Shown here: in pieces, positions 32,687 to 43,664 of the stretch
How the letters are laid out: each line of letters begins with the position of its first letter
Numbering within the stretch: position 1 is the stretch's first letter
Source: Rhizobium oryzihabitans
Lineage (GTDB): Bacteria > Pseudomonadota > Alphaproteobacteria > Rhizobiales > Rhizobiaceae
Reading direction: 5' to 3'
Length of the DNA stretch: 64,000 nt
Assembly: GCF_010669145.1 (NCBI RefSeq)
Contig: NZ_CP048632.1
Span: 682,001-746,000 of the forward strand
Notes under the pieces: model-generated
What the model was told of the DNA's origin: nothing
What the model saw: the letters and a program-made list of their open reading frames with translations, nothing else
Database searches by the model: none
Translations under genes and position numbers: made by a program

Positions 32687-33564
32687 CCCGCCATGTCTCC
32701 GCCTACCATGTCTTCACCTAGTGACGTATCGATACCGCAGACGAATATGCCCGCCTGATCGGCGGCTTTCAACATCTCTTCGCGGTCGAGCACCAGCGCC
32801 CGTCCAGCTTCGACAGCGATGCCCGCCAGCCCGGCTTTCTGCGCATTCTCCACCGTTTCGATACCGATGGTCGGCAGGTCGGCGCGGATATCCTGCTGTG
32901 GTTTGCAGAGCTTTACCAGCACGCCCCTGCGGCGGGGCGAGATGCGGCCCTCGGCGCGCAGCGCTGCGACACGCGCCAGCATAGCGTCGGTTCCCTCAAC
33001 GCCTTCCAGCGCCACGATGCGGCCGCCGACGGAGACAGCGCCCTGCCCGACATCAAGCGTGCCAAGCGCAAGTGCCGCCTGAGCCGCCTTGCGTATGTCG
33101 CGCAGATCATCCTCAGCCGGTTTCTGCGCACCGAAAGCACCTATCGTGGCAAGCAGCCCGGGGGCGATCTCATGGGCGCCTATGACCTTTGCGCCGAGCG
33201 TGCCGATGACCTGGATGACCATCTGCAGAACAGCGTCATCTCCGCCCGAAAGCAGGGTCCGCACGATGGATGGCAATTTCAGCACGATGCCGACCGTGGG
33301 GCGAATTTCACGCCATTCCGGACGCCGCGCAACGGCGCCGGAAAGCACGACGCGGTCTACCTGGTTGTCACGCAGCAGACGACCAAGCCCGGCAACATCG
33401 CCGACACTGATCACGGCATTGTCGAAACCCGTCCAGTCGAAGCGGGAATCATCGCGCAACCGCACAATGAAGGGGTTTTCGCCCATCTCGCGCGCGGCAG
33501 CTGCCACATAGAGCGGCAGCTGGCCGCTGCCGGCCACGATGGCGAGACGCCCGCCGCCAGTCAC
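32683..33564 (-). CDS. lpxI: UDP-2,3-diacylglucosamine pyrophosphatase LpxI
   Basis: Makes lipid X from UDP-2,3-diacylglucosamine; LpxI replaces the LpxH type in most alphaproteobacteria (293 residues, DUF1009 family). N-terminal RLAIVAGSGQLPLYVAAAA and C-terminal LVKLCKPQQDIRADLPTIGI with AGIAVEAGRALVLDREEM match the family; the Asp in RADLPTIG is in the region of the catalytic Asp. It lies 3 bases after lpxA and overlaps lpxB, directly between the genes for the preceding and following pathway steps. Confidence 0.95.
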   Translation of the reverse strand: MTGGGRLAIVAGSGQLPLYVAAAAREMGENPFIVRLRDDSRFDWTGFDNAVISVGDVAGLGRLLRDNQVDRVVLSGAVARRPEWREIRPTVGIVLKLPSIVRTLLSGGDDAVLQMVIQVIGTLGAKVIGAHEIAPGLLATIGAFGAQKPAEDDLRDIRKAAQAALALGTLDVGQGAVSVGGRIVALEGVEGTDAMLARVAALRAEGRISPRRRGVLVKLCKPQQDIRADLPTIGIETVENAQKAGLAGIAVEAGRALVLDREEMLKAADQAGIFVCGIDTSLGEDMVGGDMAG

Positions 33565-33567
33565 GGC

Positions 33568-34383
33568 TCACTTGCCCCGGTTTGGCGAGGAGAGCGCGCG
33601 GTCGCTATCCGCACCGATGAAGTCGAGGATTTCGATGACCTGGGGGCAGTCTAGATATTCCGCGCGGTCGATCGCGGCTGCATTGGCGCGGATGGCGCCT
33701 TCGCCTTCGAATATCTGCTTGAAGACGCGCCTGACCTTGTGGATATCCGCACGGTCTATACCGGCGCGTGTCATGCCGACGACGTTGAGGCCACCGAGAA
33801 TGCCGGGATTGCCGTTCAACATGCCATAGGGAATGACGTCGTAATTGACTGCCGACAGCCCGCCGATGAAGGCCTGACGACCGATGCGGGTGAACTGGTG
33901 CACGGCGCAGCCGCCACCCAGAATGGCGCGGTCCTCGATGGTCACATGTCCCGCCAGCATCACATTGTTGGACAGGATGATATGGCTGCCGAGACGGCAA
34001 TCATGCGCTACATGCGAATTGGCGAGGAACAGATTGTCGTCGCCGACAATCGTCTTGCCGCTGCCATCGGAGCTGCCGGCATTCATCGTCACGCCTTCGC
34101 GCATGATGCAGCGCTCACCGATCTCGAGCGTCGTTTCCGAGCCGTCGTGACGTACCGCCTGCGGCGTGCCGCCGATGACCGCCATTGGGTGGATGACCGA
34201 CCCACGGCCGATGACGGTCAGGCCGGAGACGACGGCATGATTGTGCAGCTTGACGTCGTCGTGCAGCGTGACTTTCGCGCCGACATAGCTCAGGGCACCG
34301 ATGACGACGTTTTCACCGATAACCGCGCCGTCTTCGACAACGGCGGTCGGGTGAATTCTGGCCGAAGCCGCGATCGTGCTCAT
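33568..34383 (-). CDS. lpxA: UDP-N-acetylglucosamine O-acyltransferase
   Basis: First step of lipid A synthesis (271 residues). A left-handed beta-helix of hexapeptide repeats fills residues 1-190 ([34 protein letters not shown]). The catalytic His lies in [19 protein letters not shown] helical C-terminus follows ([20 protein letters not shown]). The start at 34383 ([12 protein letters not shown]) overlaps the fabZ stop by four bases; the upstream extension to 34458 is not family-like. Confidence 0.97.
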   Translation of the reverse strand: MSTIAASARIHPTAVVEDGAVIGENVVIGALSYVGAKVTLHDDVKLHNHAVVSGLTVIGRGSVIHPMAVIGGTPQAVRHDGSETTLEIGERCIMREGVTMNAGSSDGSGKTIVGDDNLFLANSHVAHDCRLGSHIILSNNVMLAGHVTIEDRAILGGGCAVHQFTRIGRQAFIGGLSAVNYDVIPYGMLNGNPGILGGLNVVGMTRAGIDRADIHKVRRVFKQIFEGEGAIRANAAAIDRAEYLDCPQVIEILDFIGADSDRALSSPNRGK

Positions 34384-34847
34384 TGCTGGTCCTCGGGGAT
34401 CATCATCGCGCCGACATCGGCTTCCGCCACCAGCACGCCGTCCACCTTTGCCTCGCAATGGAATTTGAAGACATTGCCGCGCTGGCGCTGCTTGACCACG
34501 TGGATTTCCAGACGATCTCCCGGAACGACGGGTCTGCGGAAGCGCGCATTGTCGATGGTCATGAAATAGACGAGATAACCACCCTCACCCTGGCTGCGTG
34601 CGCAGATCGCACCTGCGGTCTGGGCCATGGCTTCAACGATCAGAACACCCGGCATGATCGGGCGGTCCGGGAAATGACCGGTGAAATGCGGCTCGTTGAC
34701 CGTCACATTCTTGATGCCAATCGCCGAATTATTACCATCGATCTCGATGATCTTGTCGATGAGCAGGAACGGGTAACGATGCGGCAAAAGCTTCATGACT
34801 TCCAGAATGTCAGCCGCGCCGAGCGTCGTCTTAGTTTCTTCAGTCAT
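34380..34847 (-). CDS. fabZ: 3-hydroxyacyl-ACP dehydratase FabZ
   Basis: Hot-dog fold dehydratase of fatty acid synthesis (155 residues). Key motifs are [17 protein letters not shown] and [20 protein letters not shown], with the catalytic His in GHFP and the Glu in VEAMAQ. It competes with LpxA for hydroxyacyl-ACP, which explains the conserved linkage. ATG at 34847 follows GGAGAAAAAAAAG and overlaps the lpxD 3' end by eight bases. Confidence 0.97.
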   Translation of the reverse strand: MTEETKTTLGAADILEVMKLLPHRYPFLLIDKIIEIDGNNSAIGIKNVTVNEPHFTGHFPDRPIMPGVLIVEAMAQTAGAICARSQGEGGYLVYFMTIDNARFRRPVVPGDRLEIHVVKQRQRGNVFKFHCEAKVDGVLVAEADVGAMMIPEDQQ

Positions 34848-35907
34848 CTTTTTTTTCTCCTGTTTTTTTATCACGCCCTTCAGCGCGTGCCAAAATTTCG
34901 GCCATGTCGCGCAGGAAATATTTCATCGGACGTGCAGGCGTTCCGCCGTAGCGCGCGCCTGCCGGTACGTCCGCGACCACACCGCTCATCGCCGCGATCT
35001 GCACGCCGTCGCCGATATTGATATGGCCATTGATGCCCGCCGCACCGCCGATCATCACGCCGTCGCCGATACGGGTGCTGCCCGCGATACCGACCTTGCT
35101 GACGATGCCGCAATGGCGGCCGATACGCACGTTGTGGCCGATCTGGACCTGGTTATCGATCTTCGTACCTTCGCCGATGACAGTGTCATCCATGGTGCCG
35201 CGGTCGATCGTGGTATTGGCGCCGATCTCGACATTGTCCTGAATGATGACACGGCCAATCTGGACGATCTTCAGCATGCCGCGCGGACCGGGCGCGTAAC
35301 CGAAGCCATCCTGGCCGATGCGGGCGCCGTTGTGGATGATCACATTGTTGCCGATGAGAGAAGCAAGGATGCTCGCGCCGCCGGCAATGGTGCAATCGCG
35401 GCCCACCTGTACATCCGGCCCGATAATGACACCCGGGCCGATGCGCGTGCCCGCACCGATATGGGCGCCGGCGCCGATTATAGCAAGCGGCTCGACGATC
35501 ACGCCCGCTTCCAGCTTCGCGGAAGGATCGACATGCGCGGCACTGGAGATTTCACCCTCCATCGGCGCAATCGTCGCGGGACGCATGGCGGCTGGATGCA
35601 GCAAGGCACCGATCTGCGCAAAGAGCGTGTGGGGGTTTTTCGATATCAGCGCCGGTATGTGGGACGGAACCATATCCTTAAGCGCGGCGTCACAAATGAC
35701 GGCGCCAGCCTCGCAGGTCTGCAGCTCATCGCGATTCTTGCGGGTGAGAATATAGCAGAGCTGGTCGGACTTTGCCCGGTAGACCGGGGAAACGGATCTT
35801 ATGATCCGCTCTCCTGCCGTGTCGTCAGACAGTTCCGCCCCAAAACGGTCTGCGATATCTTTCAATCGCAGTCCATCGTGGGGCGGAAAAAAGGCATTGT
35901 ATTCCAT
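34840..35907 (-). CDS. lpxD: UDP-3-O-(3-hydroxyacyl)glucosamine N-acyltransferase
   Basis: Third step of lipid A synthesis (355 residues). The N-terminal uridine-binding domain ([34 protein letters not shown]) precedes many hexapeptide turns ([56 protein letters not shown]). The catalytic His is in the [14 protein letters not shown] region. It begins 49 bases after bamA. Confidence 0.97.
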   Translation of the reverse strand: MEYNAFFPPHDGLRLKDIADRFGAELSDDTAGERIIRSVSPVYRAKSDQLCYILTRKNRDELQTCEAGAVICDAALKDMVPSHIPALISKNPHTLFAQIGALLHPAAMRPATIAPMEGEISSAAHVDPSAKLEAGVIVEPLAIIGAGAHIGAGTRIGPGVIIGPDVQVGRDCTIAGGASILASLIGNNVIIHNGARIGQDGFGYAPGPRGMLKIVQIGRVIIQDNVEIGANTTIDRGTMDDTVIGEGTKIDNQVQIGHNVRIGRHCGIVSKVGIAGSTRIGDGVMIGGAAGINGHINIGDGVQIAAMSGVVADVPAGARYGGTPARPMKYFLRDMAEILARAEGRDKKTGEKKDD

Positions 35908-35956
35908 TAGCCGGAAACTCCAGAACGTTCAAAGTTGCAGTTCTGGACTGCCGATA

Positions 35957-38281
35957 TCAGAAAGTGTTGGACATGCCAAACCGGAAACGCTGTTCCTCGT
36001 CGTAGTCTTCCTTGGCGATCGGAACGGCATAGTCGACGCGGATCGGGCCGAAGGGCGACGCCCACATCACACCGATACCGGCGGATGCGCGGATGGAGTT
36101 GTCGTCCTTCACACCTGCGCTGTTTGCAACCTTGTTGCCGTACAGCGTACCGGCATCGACGAAGCCAGCCAGACGCAGGCCGAAATCTTCCGGAACGCCA
36201 GGCATCGGGGCCGTGACTTCTGCGGAAGCCGCAAAGTAGGTCGTGCCGCCGATGGAGTCGTTGCCGATGCGCGGACCGATACCGTCGTTCTTGAAGCCGC
36301 GAACCTGACGGCCGCCAAACTTGAACTGATCGAATACCAGCAGATTGTCGCCCGTCGGAACAACGTGACCCGCCTGACCGGTGAGCGAGCCGATGACATC
36401 GTACTCGTCCGACAGCGTGTAGTAGAAGCGCGCCTTGGCGTAGATCTTGTAGTATTCCGAATCGCCGCCGAGACCTGCAAATTCGTTCGTCAGGGCAGCC
36501 TGCCAGCCTTCGCGCGGCATGTTGCGGTCATCGAGCGTATTGTAGTTCAGCGTGTTCGAGATGATGGACTGTGTCCAGTCACCACCACGGATCAGAGCCT
36601 TATAGGGTTCGGCAAGATTGCTGCCGGTTTCCCAATCGCCCTCACCATCGTAGTTGAGCTGCTTGTAGGTGTATTTGAACGTCGTCGAGAGGTTCTCGGT
36701 GATCGGCGCGGTGACGCGCAGCGCAAAGCCCTGCTCATCGTAATCGTAATAGTCTTCGCTGCGGCTCTGGCTCTTGAACAGGTCGAAGCCTGCAGCCAGA
36801 CGGTAGCCGAGGAAATACGGCTCGGTGAAGGACAGCGTGTAGCTGCGTGCATCATCTTCACCCGCACCGGCGGCAAGACGGATGTACTGGCCGCGACCGA
36901 GGAAGTTCTTCTCTTCGATGGATGCTTCAAGCAGCACGCCGTCGTTCTGCGAGTAACCTGCACCGATACCGAACGAACCCGTGGACTGGTCTTCAACATC
37001 GACAACGATGACGACACGGTCAGGCGCGCTGCCGCCGGCGGTCGAGATATTGACCTTGGAGAAGTAACCGAGCGCCTCAAGACGACGCTTTGCCGCCGTG
37101 ATGACCGTCTGGTTGAAAGCATCGCCTTCGGAAATATCGAACTCGCGGCGAATGACGTAATCGCGCGTGCGGGTGTTGCCGCGGATTTCGATACGCTCGA
37201 CATAGGCGCGCTCGCCCTGATCGACGATGTAGGTCACACCGATGGTGTTGCCGGACATGTCGCGGTCGCCGCGCGGCGTTACGCGGGCGAAAGGATAACC
37301 TTCGCCGGCAACGCGCTTGGAAATCGCTTCCATGGTCTGCTGAACTTCCTTGGCGCTGTAGCTTGCGCCCTGGCGGGTTTCAACGAGACCCTGCAATTCG
37401 GAACCATCAACGCCCGGCACGGTCGATTCGACGGCGACGTTGCCGAAATCGTAACGCTGACCTTCGTCGACGGTGATCGAGATGGTGTATTCGTTCTTGG
37501 ACTCGTCCAGCACAGCCTCGGAAGACACGACCCGGAAGTCGGCATAACCGCGGTTGTAGTAGAACTGGCGCAGCGCCTCTTCGTCGGCGCGCAGCTTGTC
37601 CTCGTTATAAACGTCCTTACGCGTCAGGAACGACAGCATGTTGGACTTCTTGGTGTTGATGACGGCGGCAAGACGGCCGTCGCTGTAGGCATTGTTGCCA
37701 ACGAAATCGATGCGGCCGATCTTGGTGCGCTCACCTTCGTTGATGACGAAAGCGATGTTCACGCGGCCCTGACCGACAGAAACGGTCTGGGTGGTGATTT
37801 CGACGTCGCTACGACCGATGGCACCGTAGGCTTCCTTGATGCGAGCAATATCCGCAGTCACGATAGCCTGGTTGAACGGACCGAGCGGCTGGGTCTGCAC
37901 AATGCCGGCCAGCTTGTCGTCCTTGATCTTGCGGTTGCCGTTGAAGACCACCTGGTTGACCAGCTGGTTTTCGTTCACCGTCACGACCAGCGTGCTGCCG
38001 GAAACGCGCATGGAGACATTCGAGAAGTAACCGGTGGCGTAAAGACGCTTCACCGATTCATCGATGTCCGAATTGGAAAAGTTCTTACCCGGCGCAATGG
38101 TGATGTTGGAACGCACGGAGTCCGCACCGGACCTCTCGGCCCCGCGAACATCGATCCTGCTGATGACAGCTGCATTTGCAACGCCAGCAGAGGCAAGCAC
38201 GCCGAGGCCCGCAACCGAAGAAACACCAGCAGACAGCGCAACCGCCGACACAGCGTTCAAAAACCTTGAACCAGCCTTCAT
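35957..38281 (-). CDS. bamA: Outer membrane protein assembly factor BamA
   Basis: Essential outer-membrane insertase (774 residues). A signal peptide occupies about 1-37 (FLNAVSAVALSAGVSSVAGL, ending near ANAAVIS). Five periplasmic POTRA repeats follow to about residue 430, the first starting ISRIDVRGAERSGADSV. The C-terminal 16-strand barrel ends with the aromatic signature RFRFGMSNTF, as expected of an outer-membrane barrel. The family motif region GGRQVRGFKNDGIGPR corresponds to the conserved VRGF loop. It sits between rseP and lpxD, the standard order in proteobacteria. Confidence 0.98.
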   Translation of the reverse strand: MKAGSRFLNAVSAVALSAGVSSVAGLGVLASAGVANAAVISRIDVRGAERSGADSVRSNITIAPGKNFSNSDIDESVKRLYATGYFSNVSMRVSGSTLVVTVNENQLVNQVVFNGNRKIKDDKLAGIVQTQPLGPFNQAIVTADIARIKEAYGAIGRSDVEITTQTVSVGQGRVNIAFVINEGERTKIGRIDFVGNNAYSDGRLAAVINTKKSNMLSFLTRKDVYNEDKLRADEEALRQFYYNRGYADFRVVSSEAVLDESKNEYTISITVDEGQRYDFGNVAVESTVPGVDGSELQGLVETRQGASYSAKEVQQTMEAISKRVAGEGYPFARVTPRGDRDMSGNTIGVTYIVDQGERAYVERIEIRGNTRTRDYVIRREFDISEGDAFNQTVITAAKRRLEALGYFSKVNISTAGGSAPDRVVIVVDVEDQSTGSFGIGAGYSQNDGVLLEASIEEKNFLGRGQYIRLAAGAGEDDARSYTLSFTEPYFLGYRLAAGFDLFKSQSRSEDYYDYDEQGFALRVTAPITENLSTTFKYTYKQLNYDGEGDWETGSNLAEPYKALIRGGDWTQSIISNTLNYNTLDDRNMPREGWQAALTNEFAGLGGDSEYYKIYAKARFYYTLSDEYDVIGSLTGQAGHVVPTGDNLLVFDQFKFGGRQVRGFKNDGIGPRIGNDSIGGTTYFAASAEVTAPMPGVPEDFGLRLAGFVDAGTLYGNKVANSAGVKDDNSIRASAGIGVMWASPFGPIRVDYAVPIAKEDYDEEQRFRFGMSNTF

Positions 38282-38480
38282 TTCAATTCTTACCTTTTTA
38301 CGTTGTCCCTCAGCGGGCGGAACCCGACTCCGGCCATGTGCGTCGTTTTACCTGCTTTTCCCCTACAAGCAAGTCAGAACGTTAAATTCTGTTTACTTCG
38401 TGATCCAGAGTGGCTCATTCGCCACTTCGGCATAAAAACAGGGTAAACAAGTCCCTAACAAAACCGTTAAAACACTATCC

Positions 38481-39614
38481 TCAGCCGATCAAGCTGCTGA
38501 TATCATTCCATGTTGCAAAAACCATAAGACCCAAAATCATCATCATGCCGATACGGAAAGCCACCTCCTGCGCACCGGCGCCAAGCGGCCTGCCGCGGAT
38601 GGCCTCGATTGCATAAAACACCAGATGCCCGCCATCCAGAACCGGGACAGGCATCAGGTTCAGAAGACCAATCGACACGGAAAGAACGGCGGCCAGCTGG
38701 ATAACGGCCGAAATGCCGAGTGTCGCCATCTGGCCCGACGCCTGCGCCACACGGACCGGACCACCGAGCTGATCGGCGTTCATGCGCCCGGTGACGAGGT
38801 TGCCGATATAGTTGAAGGTGCCGGTGATGACGTGGCCCGTTTCGCGCACGCCCTCGAGCAACGCCTGCGACGGCGAATATTCGATGTGGCGGAAATTGCC
38901 GCTGCTCTGGTCGGTGACGATACCGATAATACCCATTTCCAGCTTGTTGCCGAACTGGTCGGTGGTTTCCGTGCGAGTCGGTACCATCGGCAGCTTAAGC
39001 TCTTCGCCCGATCTTTCGACCGTCACGGTGATCGGCGTGCCAGGCCGGATACCGACATAACGGCGGACATCCTCGAAGGTTGTCATCTTTTCACCGTCGA
39101 TCGCCATCAGACGGTCGCCGGGGTGTATGCCGGCTGCGGCGGCCGCGCTGTTTTCACGCACTTCGGCCACGACGGGATCGGCGATCATCCGGCCATAGAC
39201 ACCGAAGAGGACCGCGAAGATGAGGATGGCGAGAATGAAGTTGGCGATTGGGCCGGCAGCAACGGTCGCCGCCCTTTTCCACAGCTTGGCGCCGGAAAGC
39301 GTCTGCGCCCTCTCCTCCAGCGACATATGCGACAGGCCTGAGCTATCCGGCTTGCTGGCCGCATCTTCGTCGCCGAAGAACTTCACGTAGCCGCCAAGCG
39401 GGATCGCGGAAATCTTCCATCTTGTGCCGTGCCGGTCGGTAAAGCCGATCAGCTCAGGGCCGAAACCGATGGAAAAGGCTGTGGAACGGATGCCGCTCCA
39501 GCGTCCGACGAGGTAGTGGCCCATCTCATGGACGAAAACGAGCAGGGAAAGCACCAGGATGAAGGGCACTATATAGCCGGTCAGAAAGCCGGTCGCCGCC
39601 ATTACTGTGTTCAT
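38481..39614 (-). CDS. rseP: RIP metalloprotease RseP (site-2 protease)
   Basis: Intramembrane zinc protease (377 residues) that cleaves anti-sigma factors and remnant signal peptides in relatives. The HExxH motif is HEMGH at residues 29-33 in the first helix. A PDZ domain occupies about 130-215 (VAEVRENSAAAAAGIHPGDRLMAI). The third ligand motif NLMPVPVLDGGHL lies in a later helix. A 199-base gap follows before bamA, so bamA may have its own promoter. Confidence 0.96.
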   Translation of the reverse strand: MNTVMAATGFLTGYIVPFILVLSLLVFVHEMGHYLVGRWSGIRSTAFSIGFGPELIGFTDRHGTRWKISAIPLGGYVKFFGDEDAASKPDSSGLSHMSLEERAQTLSGAKLWKRAATVAAGPIANFILAILIFAVLFGVYGRMIADPVVAEVRENSAAAAAGIHPGDRLMAIDGEKMTTFEDVRRYVGIRPGTPITVTVERSGEELKLPMVPTRTETTDQFGNKLEMGIIGIVTDQSSGNFRHIEYSPSQALLEGVRETGHVITGTFNYIGNLVTGRMNADQLGGPVRVAQASGQMATLGISAVIQLAAVLSVSIGLLNLMPVPVLDGGHLVFYAIEAIRGRPLGAGAQEVAFRIGMMMILGLMVFATWNDISSLIG

Positions 39615-39651
39615 GACAATCTGCCCTTTATTTCATGACCTTTCGCGCCGC

Positions 39652-40485
39652 TTAGAAGCCCGGCAAGAGACCGCCACCCGAGCCGGGTACGTCGCCGGTT
39701 GCCGCTGCATGCACGAAAGCAATGAGGAATACCGTAAAGCAGGCGAAAACAAGACCGTCAACCCGGTCCATGAAGCCGCCGTGGCCGGGAATGAGATGGC
39801 TGGAATCCTTGACCTGAAACCGTCGTTTCACGAAGGATTCAAAGAGGTCGCCGATCTGGCTGAATACCGAAAGGATGAGAGCGAGCCCCAATACGAGCAG
39901 GCTTATCCTGCCGTGATAGGCGAGGGACACGGCGCCTCCCCCGATCAATGCGGCCACTGCACCACCTATCGCGCCCGACCAGGTCTTGCCCGGCGAGATC
40001 GCCGGCGCAAGCTTCGGCCCGCCAATGGCGCGTCCGACGAAATAAGCGAGAATATCCGTCGACCAGACGACCGCAAAGATAAACAGGATGGAGACAAAAC
40101 CGGTCAGCTCGTCGCCGCGAATGGCCGCAAGCGATATGCCGCTCAGGCCCGCATAAACGATGCCGCCCACCAGCCACCAGTTCCTGCCGCGCAGAACGGG
40201 AAACAAGGCTGCGGTCAGCGTAAAGCCCGAGAGCAGCGGCAGATCGAGCGAAGGCTCGCCGAAAATCGTATTGCCGGCGATGACAGCGACCGCAAACCAG
40301 CCCCAGGCATTGCCGGTGGAATTGGTTTCCGACAGGCGGGTGATCTTCGACCATTCATAATAGATGAGGATCGCCAGGAGACCGGCCACGATGCGGAACA
40401 GAATGCCGCCATACCAGGTCGCGGCCAATATGACCGCCGCCATGACAATTGCGGACACGATCCGCAGTCTGAGTTCACGGCTCAT
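39652..40485 (-). CDS. cdsA: Phosphatidate cytidylyltransferase
   Basis: Integral membrane enzyme making CDP-diacylglycerol for phospholipid synthesis (277 residues, about eight helices). The CdsA signature appears near the C-terminus as SFVKRRFQVKDSSHLIPGHG and GGFMDRVDGL, with the conserved Asp pair of the active site. Its start overlaps the uppS stop by one base (TGATG), a translational coupling. Confidence 0.96.
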   Translation of the reverse strand: MSRELRLRIVSAIVMAAVILAATWYGGILFRIVAGLLAILIYYEWSKITRLSETNSTGNAWGWFAVAVIAGNTIFGEPSLDLPLLSGFTLTAALFPVLRGRNWWLVGGIVYAGLSGISLAAIRGDELTGFVSILFIFAVVWSTDILAYFVGRAIGGPKLAPAISPGKTWSGAIGGAVAALIGGGAVSLAYHGRISLLVLGLALILSVFSQIGDLFESFVKRRFQVKDSSHLIPGHGGFMDRVDGLVFACFTVFLIAFVHAAATGDVPGSGGGLLPGF

Positions 40486-41228
40486 CAGGCGCCTGCCACG
40501 GCAACCTGCTCGGCGATTGCGCCAAAGCGGCGGTCACGCGATGCATATTGCTCGATTGCGGAGAAAAACAGCTGGCGGTCGAAGTCGGGCCAATATTCCG
40601 GAATGAACAGGAATTCGGAATAGGCCGCCTGCCAAAGCAGGAAATTCGACAGACGCTCCTCACCGCTGGTGCGGATGATCAGATCAGGATCCGGTATTCC
40701 GGACGTGTCAAGTCGCGCCGAAATCATCTCGGGCGTGATCGATGCCACGTCCAGCCGGCCTTCCGCGACGTCGCTGGCGATCGCCATCGTTGCGCGGGTA
40801 ATCTCATCGCGGCTGCCATAATTGAAGGCGATCACCAGCGTCAGCTTGGTGTTATCAGCCGTCATCTGTTCGGCTTCTTCGAGAAGGCTGCGTATATCGT
40901 TTTTCAGCCCCTGCCTGTCACCGATGATCCGGACACGGACGTTTTCGCGATGAAGTTCCGCAAGGTCGCGCCGGATGAAAGCCTTCAGAAGGCCCATCAG
41001 GTCGCTGACCTCGGATTCCGGCCTGCGCCAGTTTTCCGACGAGAAAGCGAACAGCGTGAGATAGCGGATACCGCAATCGCCCGCCGCACGCACGGTCTCG
41101 CGCACGGCCTCCACCCCGCGGCGATGCCCCATCACGCGCGGAAGACCGCGCTGTTTTGCCCAGCGTCCATTGCCATCCATGATGATGGCGACGTGCTCGG
41201 GTATGGAGGAACGTGTCGTCGTCGGCAT
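40485..41228 (-). CDS. uppS: Undecaprenyl (isoprenyl) diphosphate synthase
   Basis: cis-prenyltransferase providing the lipid carrier for peptidoglycan and polysaccharides (247 residues). The catalytic block [19 protein letters not shown] includes the active-site Asp; [20 protein letters not shown] and [18 protein letters not shown] follow, and the isoprenyl-binding [15 protein letters not shown] is near the C-terminus. It lies between frr and cdsA as in most proteobacteria. Confidence 0.97.
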   Translation of the reverse strand: MPTTTRSSIPEHVAIIMDGNGRWAKQRGLPRVMGHRRGVEAVRETVRAAGDCGIRYLTLFAFSSENWRRPESEVSDLMGLLKAFIRRDLAELHRENVRVRIIGDRQGLKNDIRSLLEEAEQMTADNTKLTLVIAFNYGSRDEITRATMAIASDVAEGRLDVASITPEMISARLDTSGIPDPDLIIRTSGEERLSNFLLWQAAYSEFLFIPEYWPDFDRQLFFSAIEQYASRDRRFGAIAEQVAVAGA

Positions 41229-41292
41229 ATCGATCCAGTAACAGGCAGTGCGGAATTAAAACGAATAAAATACAGGTCTATCGCAAGCGATA

Positions 41293-41850
41293 TCAGACCT
41301 GCATGATTTCCTTTTCCTTCTCGCCAAGCAAGCGGTCAATTTCCGAAATCGTGTCGTCGGTCATTTTCTGGACCTTTTCAGACTGGCCACGGCTTTCGTC
41401 CTGACCGATGTCACCGTCCTTTTCGGCTTTTTTCAGACCATCCATGCCGTCACGACGAACATGGCGAATCGCCACCTTGGACTTTTCGGCATAATCATGG
41501 GCCACCTTGACGAGCGATTTGCGGCGCTCTTCGTTGAGCTCGGGCAGCGGAATTCTGAGGTTCTGGCCGTCAACGATCGGGTTGAGGCCGAGATTGGATT
41601 CGCGGATCGCACGGTCGACGGCGTTGACCATCGACTTGTCCCAGATATTGACGCCGAGCATGCGCGGCTCCGGAACGGTGATGTTTGCGACTTGGTTGAG
41701 CGGTACGCGCGAGCCATAGGCCTCGATGGTTACCGGATCGAGAATGTTGGCCGAAGCACGGCCGGTGCGCAGCGATGCGATATCGCTCTTGAACGCATTG
41801 ATGGCGCCATCCATGCGGCGCTTGATATCGTTGAGGTCAATACCACTCAT
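41293..41850 (-). CDS. frr: Ribosome recycling factor
   Basis: Splits post-termination ribosomes with EF-G (185 residues, exact family length). It begins [20 protein letters not shown] and carries [40 protein letters not shown] and the C-terminal [20 protein letters not shown]. The start is the ATG at 41850; a longer frame to 41949 would overlap pyrH and has no family support. Confidence 0.98.
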   Translation of the reverse strand: MSGIDLNDIKRRMDGAINAFKSDIASLRTGRASANILDPVTIEAYGSRVPLNQVANITVPEPRMLGVNIWDKSMVNAVDRAIRESNLGLNPIVDGQNLRIPLPELNEERRKSLVKVAHDYAEKSKVAIRHVRRDGMDGLKKAEKDGDIGQDESRGQSEKVQKMTDDTISEIDRLLGEKEKEIMQV

Positions 41851-41917
41851 CTTGATACTCCATCTCTGTCGGCCGTTCCGGCCGGAATTCGCCCCGAGGG
41901 GCGGCATCTTTTCTTGA

Positions 41918-42640
41918 TTACTTGTCGTGCACGATGGTCTTGCGGCCACCGCCGGTCAATATCTGCGCGAAACCGCCCTTCTCGTGGATCGAGAAAACGA
42001 TGATCGGGATGTGGTTTTCGCGGGCAAGCGCGACAGCCGCGATATCCATGACCGCGAGACCCTTACCGAGCACTTCGCTATGGGTCAGCTCGTCGAAACG
42101 GGTGGCTGTCGGATCCTTCTTCGGATCGGCCGAATAGATGCCGTCCACCTGGGTGCCCTTGAAGATGGCTTCCGCGCCCATTTCCGCGGCGCGCAGCGCT
42201 GCGGCGGAATCGGTGGTGAAGAAGGGGTTGCCCGTGCCGCCGGCAAAAATCACCACGCGACCCTGTGCGAGATGATGAAGAGCTGCGCGCTGCGAGAAGC
42301 TCTCACAGATTTCAGGCATGGCGATTGCGGACAGAACGACGGTGTCGATGCTGAGCTTGCGCAGCGACGTTGCGAGCGCCAGCGCGTTGATGACGGTGGC
42401 CAGCATGCCCATGTGGTCGCCGGTGACGCGGTCGCCACCCTTGGAGGCCACGGCGACGCCGCGGAAAATATTGCCGCCGCCGACGACGACGCCGACTTCA
42501 ACGCCCATCGCCCTTGCTTCGGCGATATCGGAGGCAATCCGGTCGGCCACCGCCACATCGATGCCGAAACCCTGATCGCCCATGAGGGCTTCACCGGAAG
42601 CCTTGAGAAGAACACGTTTGTAGATCGGCTTGGAAGACAT
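41918..42640 (-). CDS. pyrH: Uridylate kinase
   Basis: UMP-specific kinase of the amino acid kinase fold (240 residues from this start). Motifs: [48 protein letters not shown] and the allosteric/nucleotide region [13 protein letters not shown]. Two ATG codons in tandem precede SSKP (42643 and 42640); the second has better spacing from the GAGGAG ribosome site. It lies between tsf and frr, the near-universal order. Confidence 0.98.
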   Translation of the reverse strand: MSSKPIYKRVLLKASGEALMGDQGFGIDVAVADRIASDIAEARAMGVEVGVVVGGGNIFRGVAVASKGGDRVTGDHMGMLATVINALALATSLRKLSIDTVVLSAIAMPEICESFSQRAALHHLAQGRVVIFAGGTGNPFFTTDSAAALRAAEMGAEAIFKGTQVDGIYSADPKKDPTATRFDELTHSEVLGKGLAVMDIAAVALARENHIPIIVFSIHEKGGFAQILTGGGRKTIVHDK

Positions 42641-42737
42641 CATGACTCCTCGGAAATGTAACCGAAACGCGGATACACGAAGGGCACCGCGTTGTCACGC
42701 GATGCCCTCCCGTTTTCCCAAGATTGGGTAAATATAA

Positions 42738-43664
42738 TCAGCCCTTGGCGACTGCGGCGACTTCTGCTGCGAAATCGCTTTCTTCCTTCTCAACGCCTTC
42801 GCCGAGCAGCAGGCGAACCATGCCCGTCACTTCGATGGCGGCGCCGGCTTCCTTTTCGGCTTCCTTGACGGCAGCGCCGACAGTGATGTCCGGGTTGATG
42901 ACGAAAGCCTGCGACAGAAGAGCGACCTCTTCGAAGAACTTGCGCATGCGGCCATCAACCATCTTTTCGATGATGGCTTCCGGCTTGCCGGATTCGCGGG
43001 CCTGTTCGATGAAGACGTTACGCTCGCGCTCAGCAACGGCGGCGTCGACTTCTTCAGCGCGGATGGCGAGCGGGTTGGTCGCAGCAATGTGCATTGCAAC
43101 CTGGCGGCCGATGGAGTTCAGGACAGCCTTGTCGCCAACCGACTTCAGGGCAACGAGAACACCGAGCTTGCCGATGCCGTCGCCGGCAGCATTGTGGATG
43201 TAGGTCGCGACAACGCCGTGCTCGACTTCGAGCGCAGCCGAACGGCGCAGCGTCATGTTTTCGCCGATGGTGGCGATGGCGTCCTTGATGCTGTCTGCAA
43301 CGGACTTGCCGGTTGCCGGATAGGTGGCAGCGGAAACAGCGTCAACGGTGCCGTTGGTGGTGAGGGCAACCTGGGCGATACCGCGGATAAGGTCCTGGAA
43401 CGCATCGTTACGGGCAACGAAGTCGGTTTCGGAGTTGAGTTCGACAACAACAGCCTTGTGACCCATGGTGGCAACGCCGACCAGACCTTCGGCAGCCGTA
43501 CGGCCAGACTTCTTGTCGGCCTTTGCGATGCCCTTGGCGCGCAGCCAGTCGATCGCCGCTTCCATGTCGCCATTGGTTTCAGCAAGAGCCTTCTTGCAGT
43601 CCATCATGCCTGCGCCAGACTTTTCGCGCAGTTCCTTCACCATTGCGGCTGTGATTTCGGTCAT
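42738..43664 (-). CDS. tsf: Elongation factor Ts
   Basis: Guanine nucleotide exchange factor of EF-Tu (308 residues). The N-terminal UBA-like domain and first signature read [20 protein letters not shown]; the second is [16 protein letters not shown]. The core contains the two-fold repeated dimer domain. The start at 43664 is followed directly by the UBA helix; a longer frame to 43877 is not coding. It is separated from rpsB by 360 bases including a hairpin terminator. Confidence 0.98.
   Translation of the reverse strand: MTEITAAMVKELREKSGAGMMDCKKALAETNGDMEAAIDWLRAKGIAKADKKSGRTAAEGLVGVATMGHKAVVVELNSETDFVARNDAFQDLIRGIAQVALTTNGTVDAVSAATYPATGKSVADSIKDAIATIGENMTLRRSAALEVEHGVVATYIHNAAGDGIGKLGVLVALKSVGDKAVLNSIGRQVAMHIAATNPLAIRAEEVDAAVAERERNVFIEQARESGKPEAIIEKMVDGRMRKFFEEVALLSQAFVINPDITVGAAVKEAEKEAGAAIEVTGMVRLLLGEGVEKEESDFAAEVAAVAKG

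Noticed and set aside
35801..38269. 822-codon plus-strand frame opposite bamA
   Set aside because: Antisense shadow of a clear BamA gene; no domain or ribosome site.
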